This document shows, one piece after another, positions 17,420 to 26,929 of a DNA stretch of 64,000 nt. The notes below the pieces were generated by a model. The model was not told the DNA's origin, did no database searches, and worked only from the letters and a program-made list of their open reading frames with translations. The DNA comes from Propionimicrobium lymphophilum DSM 4903 (lineage in GTDB: Bacteria; Actinomycetota; Actinomycetes; Propionibacteriales; Propionibacteriaceae): NCBI RefSeq assembly GCF_000423485.1, contig NZ_KE384026.1, positions 107,513-171,512 on the forward strand, read 5' to 3'. The position numbers and the translations under genes were made by a program. How positions within the stretch are numbered: position 1 is the stretch's first letter; each line of letters starts with the position of its first letter.

Positions 17420-18810
17420 ACGCTGTGTTTTTCTGGCTGCTTGACGGCGGCCATAACTGCCATGCCCACAGCTAGCACTACGACGATGCCCAGGATTCCC
17501 CAATACTGGGTGTTCCTGCCGCCAGTGATCAGCGCGCCGAGCCCGATGGCCAGCCCGAATAGAGTCGGGGAGAGGAACGATACGACTCGTCCCGTAGTGG
17601 CATAGAGACCGAATATCTCGCCGCTCTTTCCCTCAGGGATCAGCCTGGCTAGGAAGCTCCTAGACGCCGATTGCGCAGGTCCGACGAACGCGCACATAAC
17701 CAGGCCGGCAACCCAGAAGAGATTCTTGCCCGCGTCGTGGAAGAAGAAAATTATCGTTCCACATGCAACCAGGCAGCCCAGAGAAATCATGATCACGGTC
17801 TTCGGACCGAGCTTGTCGTCGAGCAAACCAAACCCGATCGTGGCGATGCCAGCGATGATGTTGGCAGCGGCTCCGAAGATGATAACTTCGCCGGGAGACA
17901 ATCCGAACGTGCCTGCGGCAATTACGGCGCCGAAGGCAAAAACGCCTGCCAAACCATCGCGGAATAGCGCGGAGGCAATCAAAAAGTAGACGGTGTGACG
18001 GCTGATCCTCCAGAGCCTGGAAATAGTGCGCACCAACTCGCGGTATGAGGCATACACGGGGGCGAACCAAGCCCAGACGAACGCAGGCTTGCGTCGTTTC
18101 AGTTCATCCACACCGGCGATCTTGATCGGAGCTTTGCCCGGATTGTCTTTAAGTGCTAGGAACGTTGGAATCGTGAAAAGTAGAGTCCACAAGCCGCAAA
18201 CAACCATGGAGACTCGGATATTCATCCCATTTTCGCTAGTGACGCCGAACAGTCCAACTTCGGGGGAGATGAAGCAGAAGTAAAGCAGCAAAAGCACGAC
18301 GATGCCGCCCAGATAGCCCATTCCCCAGCCGAATCCAGACACGCGCCCAACGTTGCGCTCGCCGGCGACATCATCTAGTAGGGCGTTGTAGCTGACCGAT
18401 GCGATCTCGCTGATTACAGACCCCAAAGCAAGAAGCCCCAAGCCTAGCCACAGATATGAAGGCTCTGGTCTTACAAAGAACAAGCCAGCAGAAATCGCCG
18501 CTAGGGTCCAGGTCAACCACTTCAGAACCGTGACGGTTTTACCGTAACGATCTACCGTTTGGCCCAAAACAGGAGCAGCCAGAGCGATGAAAATGCCGCC
18601 TAGGGCGGTGGAAATAGAAAGCGCCTGGCTAGTGGTATTCGGATCTCCGAATGCAGCGCTAGTGATGTAAACGCTGAAAACGAAGGTAGTAATCACCGTG
18701 TTGAAGGGCTGAGTTCCCCAGTCCCACATCGCCCAGCTAACTATCCTTCGCTTGGATGCAGGAGTCTTAGTCCCTAGCGCGGTACGTGCTTCGAAGCTTT
18801 TAGAGGTCAC
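17416..18810 (-). CDS. MFS transporter, UMF1 (Atg22-like) family
   Basis: The 464-residue membrane protein has about 12 hydrophobic segments and the family opening RRIVSWAMWDWGTQPFNTVITTFVF, followed by the loop QTVDRYGKTV. UMF1/Atg22-type members are putative exporters; the yeast relative releases amino acids from the vacuole, but bacterial substrates are unknown. The GTG at 18810 was chosen; a TTG at 18837 is also in frame, and neither has a clear ribosome binding site. It is convergent with parE. Confidence 0.75.
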   Translation of the reverse strand: MTSKSFEARTALGTKTPASKRRIVSWAMWDWGTQPFNTVITTFVFSVYITSAAFGDPNTTSQALSISTALGGIFIALAAPVLGQTVDRYGKTVTVLKWLTWTLAAISAGLFFVRPEPSYLWLGLGLLALGSVISEIASVSYNALLDDVAGERNVGRVSGFGWGMGYLGGIVVLLLLYFCFISPEVGLFGVTSENGMNIRVSMVVCGLWTLLFTIPTFLALKDNPGKAPIKIAGVDELKRRKPAFVWAWFAPVYASYRELVRTISRLWRISRHTVYFLIASALFRDGLAGVFAFGAVIAAGTFGLSPGEVIIFGAAANIIAGIATIGFGLLDDKLGPKTVIMISLGCLVACGTIIFFFHDAGKNLFWVAGLVMCAFVGPAQSASRSFLARLIPEGKSGEIFGLYATTGRVVSFLSPTLFGLAIGLGALITGGRNTQYWGILGIVVVLAVGMAVMAAVKQPEKHSV

Positions 18811-18871
18811 GAAAGCACCGTACCGGCTTGGAACCAAGTTTGTGTAACCACACGGTCAACCGATCGAAAAT

Positions 18872-19792
18872 TTAGGCGCTTGCGTCGATTGCTTCGCGCT
18901 CGTCTGAGACCTTATCTTCGAGCTTGCTGAATGCTAGAGAGGCGACGACACCAGCCGCCAACATGAGCAACGCGAATATCACTGCTACAGGCATCGAAAG
19001 GCCCATTTCGGTTAGGCCCGATTCGGTGAAAGCCGGAAATACGACGGTCGGGAAGATAGCTACAGAAGAACCAATAACAGTGCCAAGAATCGCGTGATAC
19101 ATGCCCGCGTAGTAGTTATCGAACGCCCATGCCGCTGCCTTAGCAAGAAGCAGGACGCAGGCGAGAAGGCCGATGAAAAGCGGAATGATCACGCCCATAT
19201 CGAAGCCCTTGATGCCCTCAGCCATCTTGTCGTACAGGCCGAAGTAAATCAGGAAGTTTGAGGGGCTCATGCCCGGAACGATTACGCCCAGACCGATCAG
19301 GGCGCCCGAACCAAACCAGACCGGGATGTTCGGGGTCACGTTCAAAGCAATGTTTCCTCCCCAAATCATCAGAGCAAAGATAAACAAAGCCGAGATACAC
19401 ATGATCACCCAGTGAAGTGGCTTGCGACCCTGCTTACCGGCGGTTCGGAATAGCGAGGGGAAAGTGCCAATCACGAATCCGATGAACAGGCAGATGAACT
19501 GAGGCGCGAACCTGCCAAACGCCGCAGCAACCACGATCGAAAACAGCAGAATTCCGATGCATGCGCCGATTCCGATTGGCAAGAAGTAGCGAACCTGGCG
19601 TCCGAATCGGTGGAAAGGCTTAGCGAGGAAACGGATCATTGGGTCATAGACCTTGAAAATGACCGCAAGAACGCCGCCCGAAAGTCCCGGGAGGATGAAA
19701 CCGATTCCCACGAGGATGCCCTTTAACAGGCGAACCAACCAGTTTTTTACGCTCTCGGGCTGATCCAGGTAGGCGTATTTATCTTCACTCAT
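18872..19792 (-). CDS. DUF368 membrane protein, likely polyprenyl-phosphate translocase (PopT family)
   Basis: The 306-residue polytopic membrane protein carries the family signatures GFILPGLSGGVLAVI and GVIVPGMSPSNFLIYFG, a pair of related P-G-x-S re-entrant-like motifs. DUF368 proteins have been assigned as undecaprenyl-phosphate recycling translocases (PopT), returning the lipid carrier to the inner leaflet for cell-wall synthesis. A GAAAGAGC ribosome binding site precedes the ATG. It lies between the transporter gene and parC on the same strand. Confidence 0.85.
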   Translation of the reverse strand: MSEDKYAYLDQPESVKNWLVRLLKGILVGIGFILPGLSGGVLAVIFKVYDPMIRFLAKPFHRFGRQVRYFLPIGIGACIGILLFSIVVAAAFGRFAPQFICLFIGFVIGTFPSLFRTAGKQGRKPLHWVIMCISALFIFALMIWGGNIALNVTPNIPVWFGSGALIGLGVIVPGMSPSNFLIYFGLYDKMAEGIKGFDMGVIIPLFIGLLACVLLLAKAAAWAFDNYYAGMYHAILGTVIGSSVAIFPTVVFPAFTESGLTEMGLSMPVAVIFALLMLAAGVVASLAFSKLEDKVSDEREAIDASA

Positions 19793-19819
19793 TTTTGCTC
19801 TTTCGTCTTTAGTCGCGGG

Positions 19820-22267
19820 CTAGGCGAAATCTAGTTTCTTGCTAGCGATAGCTGCGATCGGCTGGGGATTCGGAGTTCCAGAGCCGTCGCGCTTTCCTGT
19901 GGCAGGAGGCAGGTCGATCGGGGAGCCCGAACTTGCTGATGCTACGACAGGTTTGCTTCCAGCCCAAGCTAGGAGCAAAACATTTTCACCCTTGAGGAAT
20001 CGGTGACAGCGGACCCCACCCGTTGCACGACCCTTTGTCGGGAACTCGTCGAACTCGCTGACCTTAATGCTGCCCGATTCCGTTCCCGGAAGAGAATCGG
20101 AAGATCCGGACACGGTGACGACAACCGAGTCGTCGGCAGGAACAGCACCAAACCAGATCGCCTTCGCCTTGGCGGCAAGTTTGATGCCTGCCACACCTTT
20201 ACCTGCTCGACCTTGGGGACGAACCTTTGCCGCCTCGAATCGGAGAAGCTGAGCGTCAGAGGTGATGAACACCAAATCTTGTTTCTCGTCGCTAAGTTCG
20301 AGAGCTCCGACCAAGCTATCGCCATCTTCTAGCGTGATGATCGGCCAGTCATCCTTGGTGAGGACGCTCGGCGTTACCCGTTTGACGACGCCGTTGGCCG
20401 TGCCAACCGCTAGACCTAGGCCTTCTTCGGTGATGCGGCAAAGGCCGATTACCTCTTCGTTCGATTCGAGCGGGTATAGTTCTTGCACCCTGGAACCACC
20501 CTGCAAGTTTGGTGCCTGAGCGGTGACAGGAACAGTTGGCAACTCGATAGCCTGGGCGCGCAACAGGCGTCCGGTATTCGTTAGCAGACCAAACTCACCT
20601 CTTGCGGTTGTTCTCACACAAGAAATAATCGCATCGTGTCTTGCCCTTTGTCCCTCAAGCGACGGCAGCTTGTCTTCTTCGTATTCCATTCTGGCAAGAA
20701 GCCCAGTCGAGCCGAGCATCACCAAGCAGGGGTCATCGGGGACTTCCAGCGGGGTAGCGGCGCTAACCTGAGAGCCGGAATCCTCCAGCAGAACCGTGCG
20801 GCGAGGCGTGCCGTATTTCTTGGCTACTTCGCTCAGATCGTCGCTAACCTTTTCGGCTAGCTTGCCCTCGTCGTTTATCAGCTCGTTCAACTCGGCAATT
20901 CGCTTTAGCAGCTCGTCTTGCTCTGCTTCGAGCTCCAGCTTCGACAGTTTGGTGAGACGGCGCAACTGTAGATCCAAAATGTAGTTGGCCTGGGCCTCGC
21001 TCAACTCGAAAGCCTCAATTAGCCTTGTGCGGGCCTCGGCGACATCTTCCGAAGAACGGATGATGTCGATGACATCGTCAATGTCCACGATCGCCAACAA
21101 CATGCCCTCTACCAGGTGCAGCCGCTCGGTAGCCTTATTCAACTGGAACTTCGCTCGGCGCAACGTGACGTCCAAGCGATGATCGAGATAAACCTGGAGC
21201 ATTTGCTTAAGGTTCAGCGTGCGCGGCTGGCCCTCTACCAGTGCCACATTGTTGATGGCGAAATTATCTTCGAGCTTCGTCATCTTGAACAACTGCTCTA
21301 GAAGAGCATCGGGATTGATGCCGTTCTTTACGGTGATCTCTAGGCGGGTGCCGTGTTCAAGGTCAGTCAGATCCTTCACATCAGAGATGCCCTTGATGCG
21401 CTTCTTCTGAACCAACTGCTTGATCTGCTCGATGATCTTCTCGGGGCCGACCATATAAGGCAGCTCAGTGACGATGATGCCTTTACGACGAGCCGTCACT
21501 TGCTCGATTCGGGTCGTGGCGCGCTGCTTCAGAGAACCGCGCCCCGTCTCGTAAGCATCGCGGACCCCCTTGAGGCCGACGATTTTTCCTCCGGAGGGGA
21601 AGTCGGGGCCAGGGATGAACCGCATTAACTCGTCGAGTTCAGCGTCTGGATTCTTCAGCAGGTATCTAAGGCCGCCGACCACCTCGATGAGGTTGTGCGG
21701 AGCCATGTTAGTGGCCATGCCAACGGCGATGCCCGTGGCTCCGTTGACCAACAGGTTAGGGATCGCGGCGGGAAGAACAGCCGGTTCTGTTTCCTTACCG
21801 TCGTAGTTCGGTCGGAAATCGACCGCGTCTTCTTCCAGGCCTTCGGTCATGGCAAGCGCCGGCTGAGCGAGACGGCACTCGGTGTACCTGTAAGCCGCAG
21901 GGCCAGCATCTAGCGAGCCAAAGTTGCCGTGGCCATCTATGAATGGAAGGCGCATAGCCCAGTTCTGGCCCAAACGAACTAGCGCGTCGTAGATGGCGGT
22001 ATCGCCGTGCGGGTGTAACAGACCCATGACCTGGCCAACCACGCGAGCACATTTGATGTGCGGTTTATCTGGGCGCAAACCCATCTCGCGCATGATGTAC
22101 AGAATTCGTCGCTGCACCGGCTTTAGGCCGTCGCGGGCGTCGGGCAGGGCCCTGGAGTAGATGACTGAGTAGGCGTATTCAAGGAAGCTCGTCTCCATCT
22201 CGTTGGAGACGTTTACATCCATGATCCGTTCGTCTTCGTCCTGAACAGGCGTGGAATTCTTTGCCAC
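19820..22267 (-). CDS. parC: DNA topoisomerase IV subunit A (breakage-reunion subunit)
   Basis: The 815-residue type IIA topoisomerase A subunit has the catalytic Tyr in AAYRYTECR (about residue 128) and the quinolone-determining segment HPHGDTAIYD, with Thr and Asp at the two usual resistance positions. A coiled coil around residues 430-490 and a C-terminal beta-pinwheel follow; no GyrA box (QRRGGKG type) is evident, supporting ParC. The GTG start at 22267 directly follows the TAG of the App1 phosphatase gene and has no obvious ribosome binding site, suggesting translational coupling. Confidence 0.9.
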   Translation of the reverse strand: MAKNSTPVQDEDERIMDVNVSNEMETSFLEYAYSVIYSRALPDARDGLKPVQRRILYIMREMGLRPDKPHIKCARVVGQVMGLLHPHGDTAIYDALVRLGQNWAMRLPFIDGHGNFGSLDAGPAAYRYTECRLAQPALAMTEGLEEDAVDFRPNYDGKETEPAVLPAAIPNLLVNGATGIAVGMATNMAPHNLIEVVGGLRYLLKNPDAELDELMRFIPGPDFPSGGKIVGLKGVRDAYETGRGSLKQRATTRIEQVTARRKGIIVTELPYMVGPEKIIEQIKQLVQKKRIKGISDVKDLTDLEHGTRLEITVKNGINPDALLEQLFKMTKLEDNFAINNVALVEGQPRTLNLKQMLQVYLDHRLDVTLRRAKFQLNKATERLHLVEGMLLAIVDIDDVIDIIRSSEDVAEARTRLIEAFELSEAQANYILDLQLRRLTKLSKLELEAEQDELLKRIAELNELINDEGKLAEKVSDDLSEVAKKYGTPRRTVLLEDSGSQVSAATPLEVPDDPCLVMLGSTGLLARMEYEEDKLPSLEGQRARHDAIISCVRTTARGEFGLLTNTGRLLRAQAIELPTVPVTAQAPNLQGGSRVQELYPLESNEEVIGLCRITEEGLGLAVGTANGVVKRVTPSVLTKDDWPIITLEDGDSLVGALELSDEKQDLVFITSDAQLLRFEAAKVRPQGRAGKGVAGIKLAAKAKAIWFGAVPADDSVVVTVSGSSDSLPGTESGSIKVSEFDEFPTKGRATGGVRCHRFLKGENVLLLAWAGSKPVVASASSGSPIDLPPATGKRDGSGTPNPQPIAAIASKKLDFA

Positions 22268-23317
22268 CTAGTTTTTCTCCTTGTCCTTCTGCTCTTGCAA
22301 CTGCAACAGCAGTTCGTCGCCGTCTTCTCCGCTCAGCTCCGGAACCATGGTTGGCTTCCAAAGCGCGTCCTTGTTGTCGGCAAGCATCGTGGTGGAACCG
22401 TGCGCAAGAATCTGCTCCGTTTGCGATAGCTCTCGGATGGCGATGGTTCTGACGCGGTCTGGCATCAGCTCCGAGAATTGTCGGTAGAGCATCGGGTCGT
22501 GTTGACCATCGTCGCCTACGCACAGCCACGAGATGTTCGGGAAATCCCGTGCCAACTCGAACAAAGAGTAGCGTTTATGGTCGCGTCCGTTGCGGAACCA
22601 TGCCGTCTGACTAGGCCCAAAATTAGTAAGAAGCATCGGCCCCTTGGGGAATCCATGACGCTTCATGAACCTATTCAAGAAAGGCAGCGTATCCCAAGAT
22701 CCAGTCGAGACGTAGACGAGCGGCGCGCCCGGATGATCGTCTAGCAGCTTCTGATACATTCTGGCCATTCCTGCCACCGCCTGACGGTTCCCCTCAGTCA
22801 TCACGAAGGAGTTCCAGGCAGCTAAGAAAAGACGGGGTAGCCATGTAGAGATAATCGTGTCATCGATATCGCTGATGATCCCGAATGTTTCGTCGGCCGA
22901 CACTACCTGCACCGGCGCCATCATCGTCTTGCATTCTGCACTTTCGAGCGCGATATTGTGCCAGCCTGGCTCTAACCCAGGACGCTTGACATGAAGATCT
23001 ATGTATCCCGCGTGGTCGGTTCGCGCGTGAATGGTGTGCTCTCCGGCCTCGATGGTGACGGGAAAGCCCGGCACGGGAATCCTGAAAAAGTTTCGCCAAC
23101 CGCGCTGGTTGAGAAACTGCTCCGCATACATCCCCAAGTGAGACTTGGGTTTCGAGGGCCTTAAAACTACGCGCGCAAGTACGCGAACATGGTCGGCCGT
23201 GCCGTATCCGGTGAACGGAACGATCTGGGGTTTCCAATCGTGTTTGCGTAAGTGGCGATTCATGAACTTTGTGAATGCGTCCTGAACGCGAAGCTGCAGA
23301 CTTCGACGATGTTTCAT
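22268..23317 (-). CDS. App1-family (DUF2183) phosphatase, HAD-type
   Basis: The 349-residue protein contains the catalytic DIDDTI motif (residues 150-155), VSTGSWDTLPFL, and GPMLLTNFG. The later GDDGQHDPMLY motif completes a Mg-dependent HAD fold related to yeast App1 phosphatidate phosphatase. The N-terminal 140 residues form a beta-rich domain. The substrate in bacteria is not established. It is directly followed by parC. A -10-like TAGTGT precedes its ATG by 8 bases, with GAGG in between, so leadered and leaderless starts are both possible. Confidence 0.8.
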   Translation of the reverse strand: MKHRRSLQLRVQDAFTKFMNRHLRKHDWKPQIVPFTGYGTADHVRVLARVVLRPSKPKSHLGMYAEQFLNQRGWRNFFRIPVPGFPVTIEAGEHTIHARTDHAGYIDLHVKRPGLEPGWHNIALESAECKTMMAPVQVVSADETFGIISDIDDTIISTWLPRLFLAAWNSFVMTEGNRQAVAGMARMYQKLLDDHPGAPLVYVSTGSWDTLPFLNRFMKRHGFPKGPMLLTNFGPSQTAWFRNGRDHKRYSLFELARDFPNISWLCVGDDGQHDPMLYRQFSELMPDRVRTIAIRELSQTEQILAHGSTTMLADNKDALWKPTMVPELSGEDGDELLLQLQEQKDKEKN

Positions 23318-23358
23318 GATTCCTCACACTACCCGCTCAGCATGGCAAGATAGGCATT

Positions 23359-23961
23359 GTGGAACCGTTCAGCAGCGATAATTCTGTGCATAAAAGCGAT
23401 TTGCGAGAGGCAATCGTTGGCCGTGGCTTCTTCCCCTCGCTGATCCTGGAATCGGTCTATTCATCGCTGGGTGACGAGGCGATAGCCGAGTTCTTGGTTC
23501 ATTACGAGCCGACTTTTGCCCACGATTCCCTGGGGCGGCACATGACTGTTCTGGTGTTAACGCCTTCGCGTCTGCTCTGCTGCCACACGGATGAGGTAGC
23601 CGACGAAGCGCGGGGGATCAGCGCCACGAGCTCCGTAGATTCGGTTCCGCTGCGAGATTTAGGGGCGGTAACTCTAACGCGGGTTGTTAATCAGCGGATG
23701 CGTCCGGATGCTAGCCAGCATCCTGAGATGTTCGCTCCGCATTTGGTCGAGACCTGGTTGACCCTCGGGTGGCGAACGACTCGTAGAATCGATCTTGAAC
23801 CGGCGGGCTGTTCGGATCCGGCCTGCGAAGCTGATCATGGCTATACGGGCGTTAGCTCCTCCGAGGACATGGTCATTCGGATGAGCCCGGCAGCTGATGG
23901 CCAGGAAGAAGTCGAGCGTCTAGTACACTTCGCTACGCAACTGCAGAGGAGAGTGCGATGA
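23359..23961 (+). CDS. DUF5998 family protein
   Basis: The 200-residue actinobacterial protein has no known activity. Recognisable features are the conserved block FLVHYEPTFAHDSLGRHMTVLVLTPSRLL, a CSDPACEADHGY stretch that could bind a metal, and a hydrophobic C-terminal helix region. The family is typically encoded just upstream of an alkaline-phosphatase-fold phosphodiesterase, exactly as here, with a 4-bp ATGA overlap that implies coupled expression. Confidence 0.8.
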   Translation: MEPFSSDNSVHKSDLREAIVGRGFFPSLILESVYSSLGDEAIAEFLVHYEPTFAHDSLGRHMTVLVLTPSRLLCCHTDEVADEARGISATSSVDSVPLRDLGAVTLTRVVNQRMRPDASQHPEMFAPHLVETWLTLGWRTTRRIDLEPAGCSDPACEADHGYTGVSSSEDMVIRMSPAADGQEEVERLVHFATQLQRRVR

Positions 23962-25082
23962 GTTACGCTTTCGTCCGACCAAACTATGGGAGGTCGACTT
24001 TAGCTGATGTGCTGCCGGCCATAGCCAGCCACATTGCCCCTGATTGGGCAGATGCGGTGGATGTGCTTGGGCTCCCGCACGTAAAAAGGTACGTCCTCGT
24101 GCTTGTCGACGGGCTCGGCTACGAGCTGCTGCATAACAGTAGGGACAGGGTTCCTTACTTGGGTAGCCTGCTGCCTTCGGCTCGAAAGTTAACTTGCGCT
24201 TTGCCGAGCACCACTGCCACATCGCTGACTACGCTAGGCACGGGCGTAACCCCGGGCCAACACGGCATTGTGGGTTACACTTTCCGGTTGGCTGGTGAGA
24301 ACGTCAATCCGCTCATTTGGAATACGGATCTTGAGCCAAAGAAGGTTCAAACACGTAAAACCTGGTTCGAGAAGATGGCCTCATCCGGGGTGGCGGTGAG
24401 CAACGTTTCTATCGACCATTTCGTCGACAGTGGCTTGACCGGTTGCGCCCAGCGCGGGGCAAAATTTTGGGGATACATTGACGACGAACCCCGCGACGAA
24501 CGTATCGAGATGGCTGTTTCTGCGGCTGCGGAGGGTCAGCGAAGCTTCGTTTACTTGTATGAGCGGGAGCTTGACCACACCGGGCACGGCTACGGATGCG
24601 TTTCGGTGGAGTGGCGTCAGGTTCTCGACCAGATCGATGAATACCTCGAATCGTTGCGGAACGCCCTTCCGTCAGACGTCTGCCTGATGGTGACTGGCGA
24701 TCACGGGATGGTCGACGTCCCCGAGCGTCATCAAATAGTCATTGAAGACATACCCGGCCTGACAAGCGAAGTGGATATGGTGGCTGGCGAGGGCAGGATG
24801 CGTCAGCTCTACACGGATTATCCATCCGATGTAGCTGCTCGCTGGGCCAAGGCGCTGGGCGATAGGGCAAAGGTTTACACCAAACAGGAAGCCATTGAGG
24901 ATGGCTGGTTTGGCGAGGTGGCGCCTAACGTTAGCGACCGCATCGGCGATGTTTTGGTGGCCGCTAAATACGATTATTCACTTATGACTCTTGCCCAGCC
25001 TAGAGAGTTCAACCTAGTGGGACAGCATGGCTCGCTAACTTCTGCTGAGATGATGGTTCCGCTGCTGATCGACGAGGGCTAG
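23958..25082 (+). CDS. Alkaline phosphatase-superfamily phosphodiesterase / nucleotide pyrophosphatase
   Basis: The 374-residue protein contains the metal-site motif VLVLVDGLGYELL, the nucleophile Thr in PSTTATSLTTLGTG, GQHGIVGYT, and downstream metal ligands in ERELDHTGHGYG and TGDHGMVDVP. These define a type I nucleotide pyrophosphatase/phosphodiesterase. No signal peptide is present, so it is likely cytoplasmic. It overlaps the DUF5998 gene by 4 bp. Its stop shares CTAG with the convergent small gene. Confidence 0.85.
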   Translation: MSYAFVRPNYGRSTLADVLPAIASHIAPDWADAVDVLGLPHVKRYVLVLVDGLGYELLHNSRDRVPYLGSLLPSARKLTCALPSTTATSLTTLGTGVTPGQHGIVGYTFRLAGENVNPLIWNTDLEPKKVQTRKTWFEKMASSGVAVSNVSIDHFVDSGLTGCAQRGAKFWGYIDDEPRDERIEMAVSAAAEGQRSFVYLYERELDHTGHGYGCVSVEWRQVLDQIDEYLESLRNALPSDVCLMVTGDHGMVDVPERHQIVIEDIPGLTSEVDMVAGEGRMRQLYTDYPSDVAARWAKALGDRAKVYTKQEAIEDGWFGEVAPNVSDRIGDVLVAAKYDYSLMTLAQPREFNLVGQHGSLTSAEMMVPLLIDEG

Positions 25083-25297
25083 CCTGCCTTATCTTGCTTT
25101 CGTACTGCCTTCTCTGCACGCAGCCTGGCCTGCCGCTCGCGGCGTTTTTTAGCGTATATCTCGCGCGCTTCAGGATCGCTCATAACCAGATAGACGAGCC
25201 CGCAATCTTGCGGGCCGTTTGCTCCTGGAACGCACAGACTGCAGTAATCGTCCGGGCGCAATGGGCAGCGCGGTTTCGGAGCGAATTTAGCTGGCAT
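25079..25297 (-). CDS. Small Cys-containing protein, DUF6767-like
   Basis: The predicted 72-residue protein starts at ATG 25297 (a longer GTG frame begins at 25366). Its core, CPLRPDDYCSLC followed by GANGPQDCGLVYLVM, has four Cys that may bind metal, and the tail is strongly basic. I associate this pattern with a small actinobacterial family of unknown function (DUF6767), from memory and with moderate certainty. It is convergent with the phosphodiesterase gene. Confidence 0.6.
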   Translation of the reverse strand: MPAKFAPKPRCPLRPDDYCSLCVPGANGPQDCGLVYLVMSDPEAREIYAKKRRERQARLRAEKAVRKQDKAG

Positions 25298-25373
25298 GTA
25301 GCCAGTATGCTCCCTCAACCTGTGCGGAGCTAACCTGCTGCCCCTTCTGGAGTGCAAATCCACCACTCAAGTA

Positions 25374-25389
25374 TCGAACATTTGATCTA
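25374..25389. promoter_or_regulatory. LexA-like SOS box 1
   Basis: TCGAAC-N4-GATCTA matches the actinobacterial/Gram-positive LexA consensus TCGAAC-N4-GTTCGA at 10 of 12 positions. It lies about 130 bp upstream of the Y-family polymerase start. Confidence 0.6.
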
Positions 25390-25406
25390 ATATTGATTTA
25401 GGTTTA

Positions 25407-25422
25407 TCGTACAAATATTCGA
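25407..25422. promoter_or_regulatory. LexA-like SOS box 2
   Basis: TCGTAC-N4-ATTCGA matches TCGAAC-N4-GTTCGA at 10 of 12 positions. It is 17 bp from box 1 and about 100 bp upstream of the polymerase start. Two imperfect boxes in tandem suggest cooperative LexA control. Confidence 0.65.
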
Positions 25423-25519
25423 TTACCTGCCTTGGCTTGAAGTCGTGATTGGGCTTGTTCGGTTCGTGCTACTTCGCTTGCCAGGCGCCGCAGAATGCTA
25501 ACGAAGGGAGGTGATTTTA

Positions 25520-26929
25520 GTGGGGTACATAGATTATTCGAGGGAGCCGAATTCCGATATCGCTTTCGTGGATATGAAAAGCTTTTATGCAAGCGTCGAA
25601 TGCGTCAAAAGAAATTTGCACCCGCTAAAAACCTCTCTTTGCGTAATGAGCAGGGCGGATAACGCAAACGGTCTTATCCTTGCCAGTTCTCCGGTGTTCA
25701 AACAGGTTTTTGGTAAAGACAACGTGGGCAGGGCCAGGGATCTGCCGTTCGACGTTAGAACCCGCAGATTTAACTACGCGAACGCTGCCAGCCAAAATGT
25801 TCGGTTGACTAAACAGTATGTTCGCTCCGTCGAGGAGTGGGCGCAGCGCACCTTGATAGTTCCGCCTCGGATGGCGCTCTACATAGAAGAAAATCTGAAG
25901 ATCCAGAACATCTTCCGCAGGTATGCGCCTGAGAACAAGGTGTATCCCTATTCGATCGACGAAGGATTTGTCGATCTAAGCGGTTCTCTGGACTTTTTTG
26001 TTGCGGACCACATGTCGAGGGCCGAAAAACTGAACCTGGTGTCTGGCCAGATACAGGCAGATATCCAAAGAGAAACCGGCATTTTCTCTACCGTCGGAAT
26101 GAGCAACTCGAACCCGTTGCTGGCCAAACTCGCCTTAGACAACGGAGCTAAGAAAGCTCCTACGATGAAAACTAATTGGTCGTATCAAGACGTCGAAACG
26201 AAGGTTTGGGGCATAAAAAAGCTGACCGATTTCTGGGGAATAGGGAAGAGGACAGCTAGAAGGCTAAACAGGCTTGGGATCTTCTCGATCAAAGAATTGG
26301 CCAATTCAAACCCAAATCGGTTGAAGAAAGAGTTCGGCGTGGTTGGCGTCCAGCTTTGGTTCCACGCGAACGGAGTGGACGAGAGCAAATTGAGCAAGCC
26401 CTATATTCCCAAGTCGAAGGGGCTCGGCAACTCGCAGGTGCTGCCTAGGGACTACCGCACCAAGTGCGAGATCGAGCTTGTGCTTCGCGAGATGGCCGAG
26501 CAGGTGGCGGTTAGGCTCAGGCGGATCCACAAAAAGGCGACAGTTGTTGGAGTCCATGTTGGGTTTTCCCACCGCGACGAGCTCCGCTCTATTAACGCCA
26601 GGGCGAAAATAAACCCGAGCCAATCCACCCAGGTGCTCTCCGACACGGTGATCAGCCTGTTCAGGAACAAATATGTTTACGGCAGCGTGCGACGTATCGG
26701 GGTCAACTACGAGTGTCTGGTCGACGAGTCCTGCGGCGTTTACACGCTCTTCGATGACGTGGCCAAGTTGGAACGGGAAGACAAACTAGATCGTGCCGTC
26801 GATCAGATCAGGGATAGATTCTCTTATCTTGCGGTGCAGAAGGCGAGTTCCTTGCTGGAAGGATCCAGGGTCCGCGAGCGAAGCAAGTTGATCGGCGGAC
26901 ACTGCGGTGGATTGGATGGAATAGTATGA
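25520..26929 (+). CDS. Y-family DNA polymerase, UvrX/UmuC-like
   Basis: The 469-residue translesion polymerase has the catalytic residues in FVDMKSFYASVE (Asp 18) and YSIDEGFVDLS (Asp/Glu at about 147-148), followed by helix-hairpin-helix (FWGIGKRTARRLNRLGIFSIKEL) and little-finger domains. GTG 25520 was chosen because GGGAGGTGA lies 7 bases upstream; an in-frame GTG at 25511 overlaps that site. The sequence style and partner gene match the UvrX branch found in Firmicutes phages and plasmids rather than a housekeeping DinB. Two SOS boxes precede it, and it overlaps the YolD-like gene by 4 bp. Confidence 0.9.
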   Translation: MGYIDYSREPNSDIAFVDMKSFYASVECVKRNLHPLKTSLCVMSRADNANGLILASSPVFKQVFGKDNVGRARDLPFDVRTRRFNYANAASQNVRLTKQYVRSVEEWAQRTLIVPPRMALYIEENLKIQNIFRRYAPENKVYPYSIDEGFVDLSGSLDFFVADHMSRAEKLNLVSGQIQADIQRETGIFSTVGMSNSNPLLAKLALDNGAKKAPTMKTNWSYQDVETKVWGIKKLTDFWGIGKRTARRLNRLGIFSIKELANSNPNRLKKEFGVVGVQLWFHANGVDESKLSKPYIPKSKGLGNSQVLPRDYRTKCEIELVLREMAEQVAVRLRRIHKKATVVGVHVGFSHRDELRSINARAKINPSQSTQVLSDTVISLFRNKYVYGSVRRIGVNYECLVDESCGVYTLFDDVAKLEREDKLDRAVDQIRDRFSYLAVQKASSLLEGSRVRERSKLIGGHCGGLDGIV

